From Bordetella sp. H567 (GTDB taxonomy: Bacteria > Pseudomonadota > Gammaproteobacteria > Burkholderiales > Burkholderiaceae_B): a stretch of 64,000 bases of DNA. The stretch spans positions 558,001 through 622,000 of the forward strand of contig NZ_CP012334.1 of assembly GCF_001704295.1 (NCBI RefSeq), given 5' to 3'. Numbering within the stretch: position 1 is the first letter of the stretch; each line of letters starts with the position of its first letter. A program made the position numbers and the translations under genes. The notes under the pieces were generated by a model that was not told the DNA's origin, ran no database searches, and saw nothing but the letters and a program-made list of their open reading frames with translations. Positions 63,978-64,000 of the stretch are shown here, one piece after another.

Positions 63978-64000
63978 ATGGCCTTCATGCAGATACTGCA
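63978..64000 (+). CDS. Start of a further operon gene, cut by window end
   Basis: ATG 63978 (MAFMQIL) or ATG 63987 (MQIL) begins just after the ligase stop on the same strand; about 7 codons are in the window. Such a short N-terminus does not identify the product. RidA-family proteins that begin similarly occur in related clusters, but this is only a guess. Confidence 0.35.

Overview
The window is a high-GC betaproteobacterial chromosome segment. Gene content (rsmD-coaD-ferredoxin beside ftsY; ribB-ribH-nusB-thiL-pgpA-pncC; tripartite sugar-acid transporters; aryl-CoA catabolism) and dense codon bias fit Alcaligenaceae, most likely an environmental Bordetella or an Achromobacter relative. That assignment is an inference from gene order and composition, not from a marker gene.

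Layout. (A) 1-6115 is accessory DNA: the end of a type I restriction operon (hsdS tail, a 203-residue unknown with a PD-(D/E)XK-like signature, hsdR), then on the minus strand a tyrosine recombinase and a broken fragment resembling an integrative-element replication protein. A Fic AMP-transferase follows (6277-7398). (B) 7603-16766 is export: an MFS carrier, then a minus-strand operon of membrane-fusion protein, ATPase-ATPase-permease fusion, second permease and outer-membrane factor, with a divergent TetR/CecR-like repressor and palindromic operators between them. (C) 16941-33489 is mostly core: AsmA, a lone MOSC N-terminal domain, BenE, ferredoxin, CoaD, RsmD, FtsY, CYTH-CHAD protein, the riboflavin/NusB/ThiL/PgpA/PncC run, PyrF, type II NADH dehydrogenase, and diacylglycerol kinase.

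(D) 33700-44710 is a sugar-acid catabolic island on the plus strand: FCD regulator, polyol/aldonate dehydrogenase, TRAP transporter, SDR, fumarylacetoacetase-family hydrolase, UxaA-type dehydratase, D-mannonate dehydratase, and an Ldh-family dehydrogenase. (E) 44744-46882 encodes two minus-strand membrane proteins (FUSC, YihY). (F) 47179-54057 is an oligopeptide-type ABC importer with a serine hydrolase and a GntR regulator; matching ATTGGCGCCAA motifs precede both the first gene and the binding-protein gene.

(G) 54058-56771 is non-coding repeat DNA: two inverted arms with 44-bp tandem units, one arm interrupted by an intact IS256-family element with an 8-bp target duplication. (H) 56772-64000 is an aromatic-acid operon: a monooxygenase/old-yellow-enzyme fusion acting on an aryl-CoA (salicylyl-CoA or 2-aminobenzoyl-CoA), SDR, enoyl-CoA hydratase, acyl-CoA dehydrogenase, and aryl-CoA ligase, with a 10-bp inverted repeat just upstream.

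The most unusual features are the candidate nuclease inside the restriction operon, the repeat-derived linker in the ABC fusion, long disordered insertions in conserved housekeeping proteins, the paired operators around the peptide importer, and the inverted-arm repeat with its insertion sequence.
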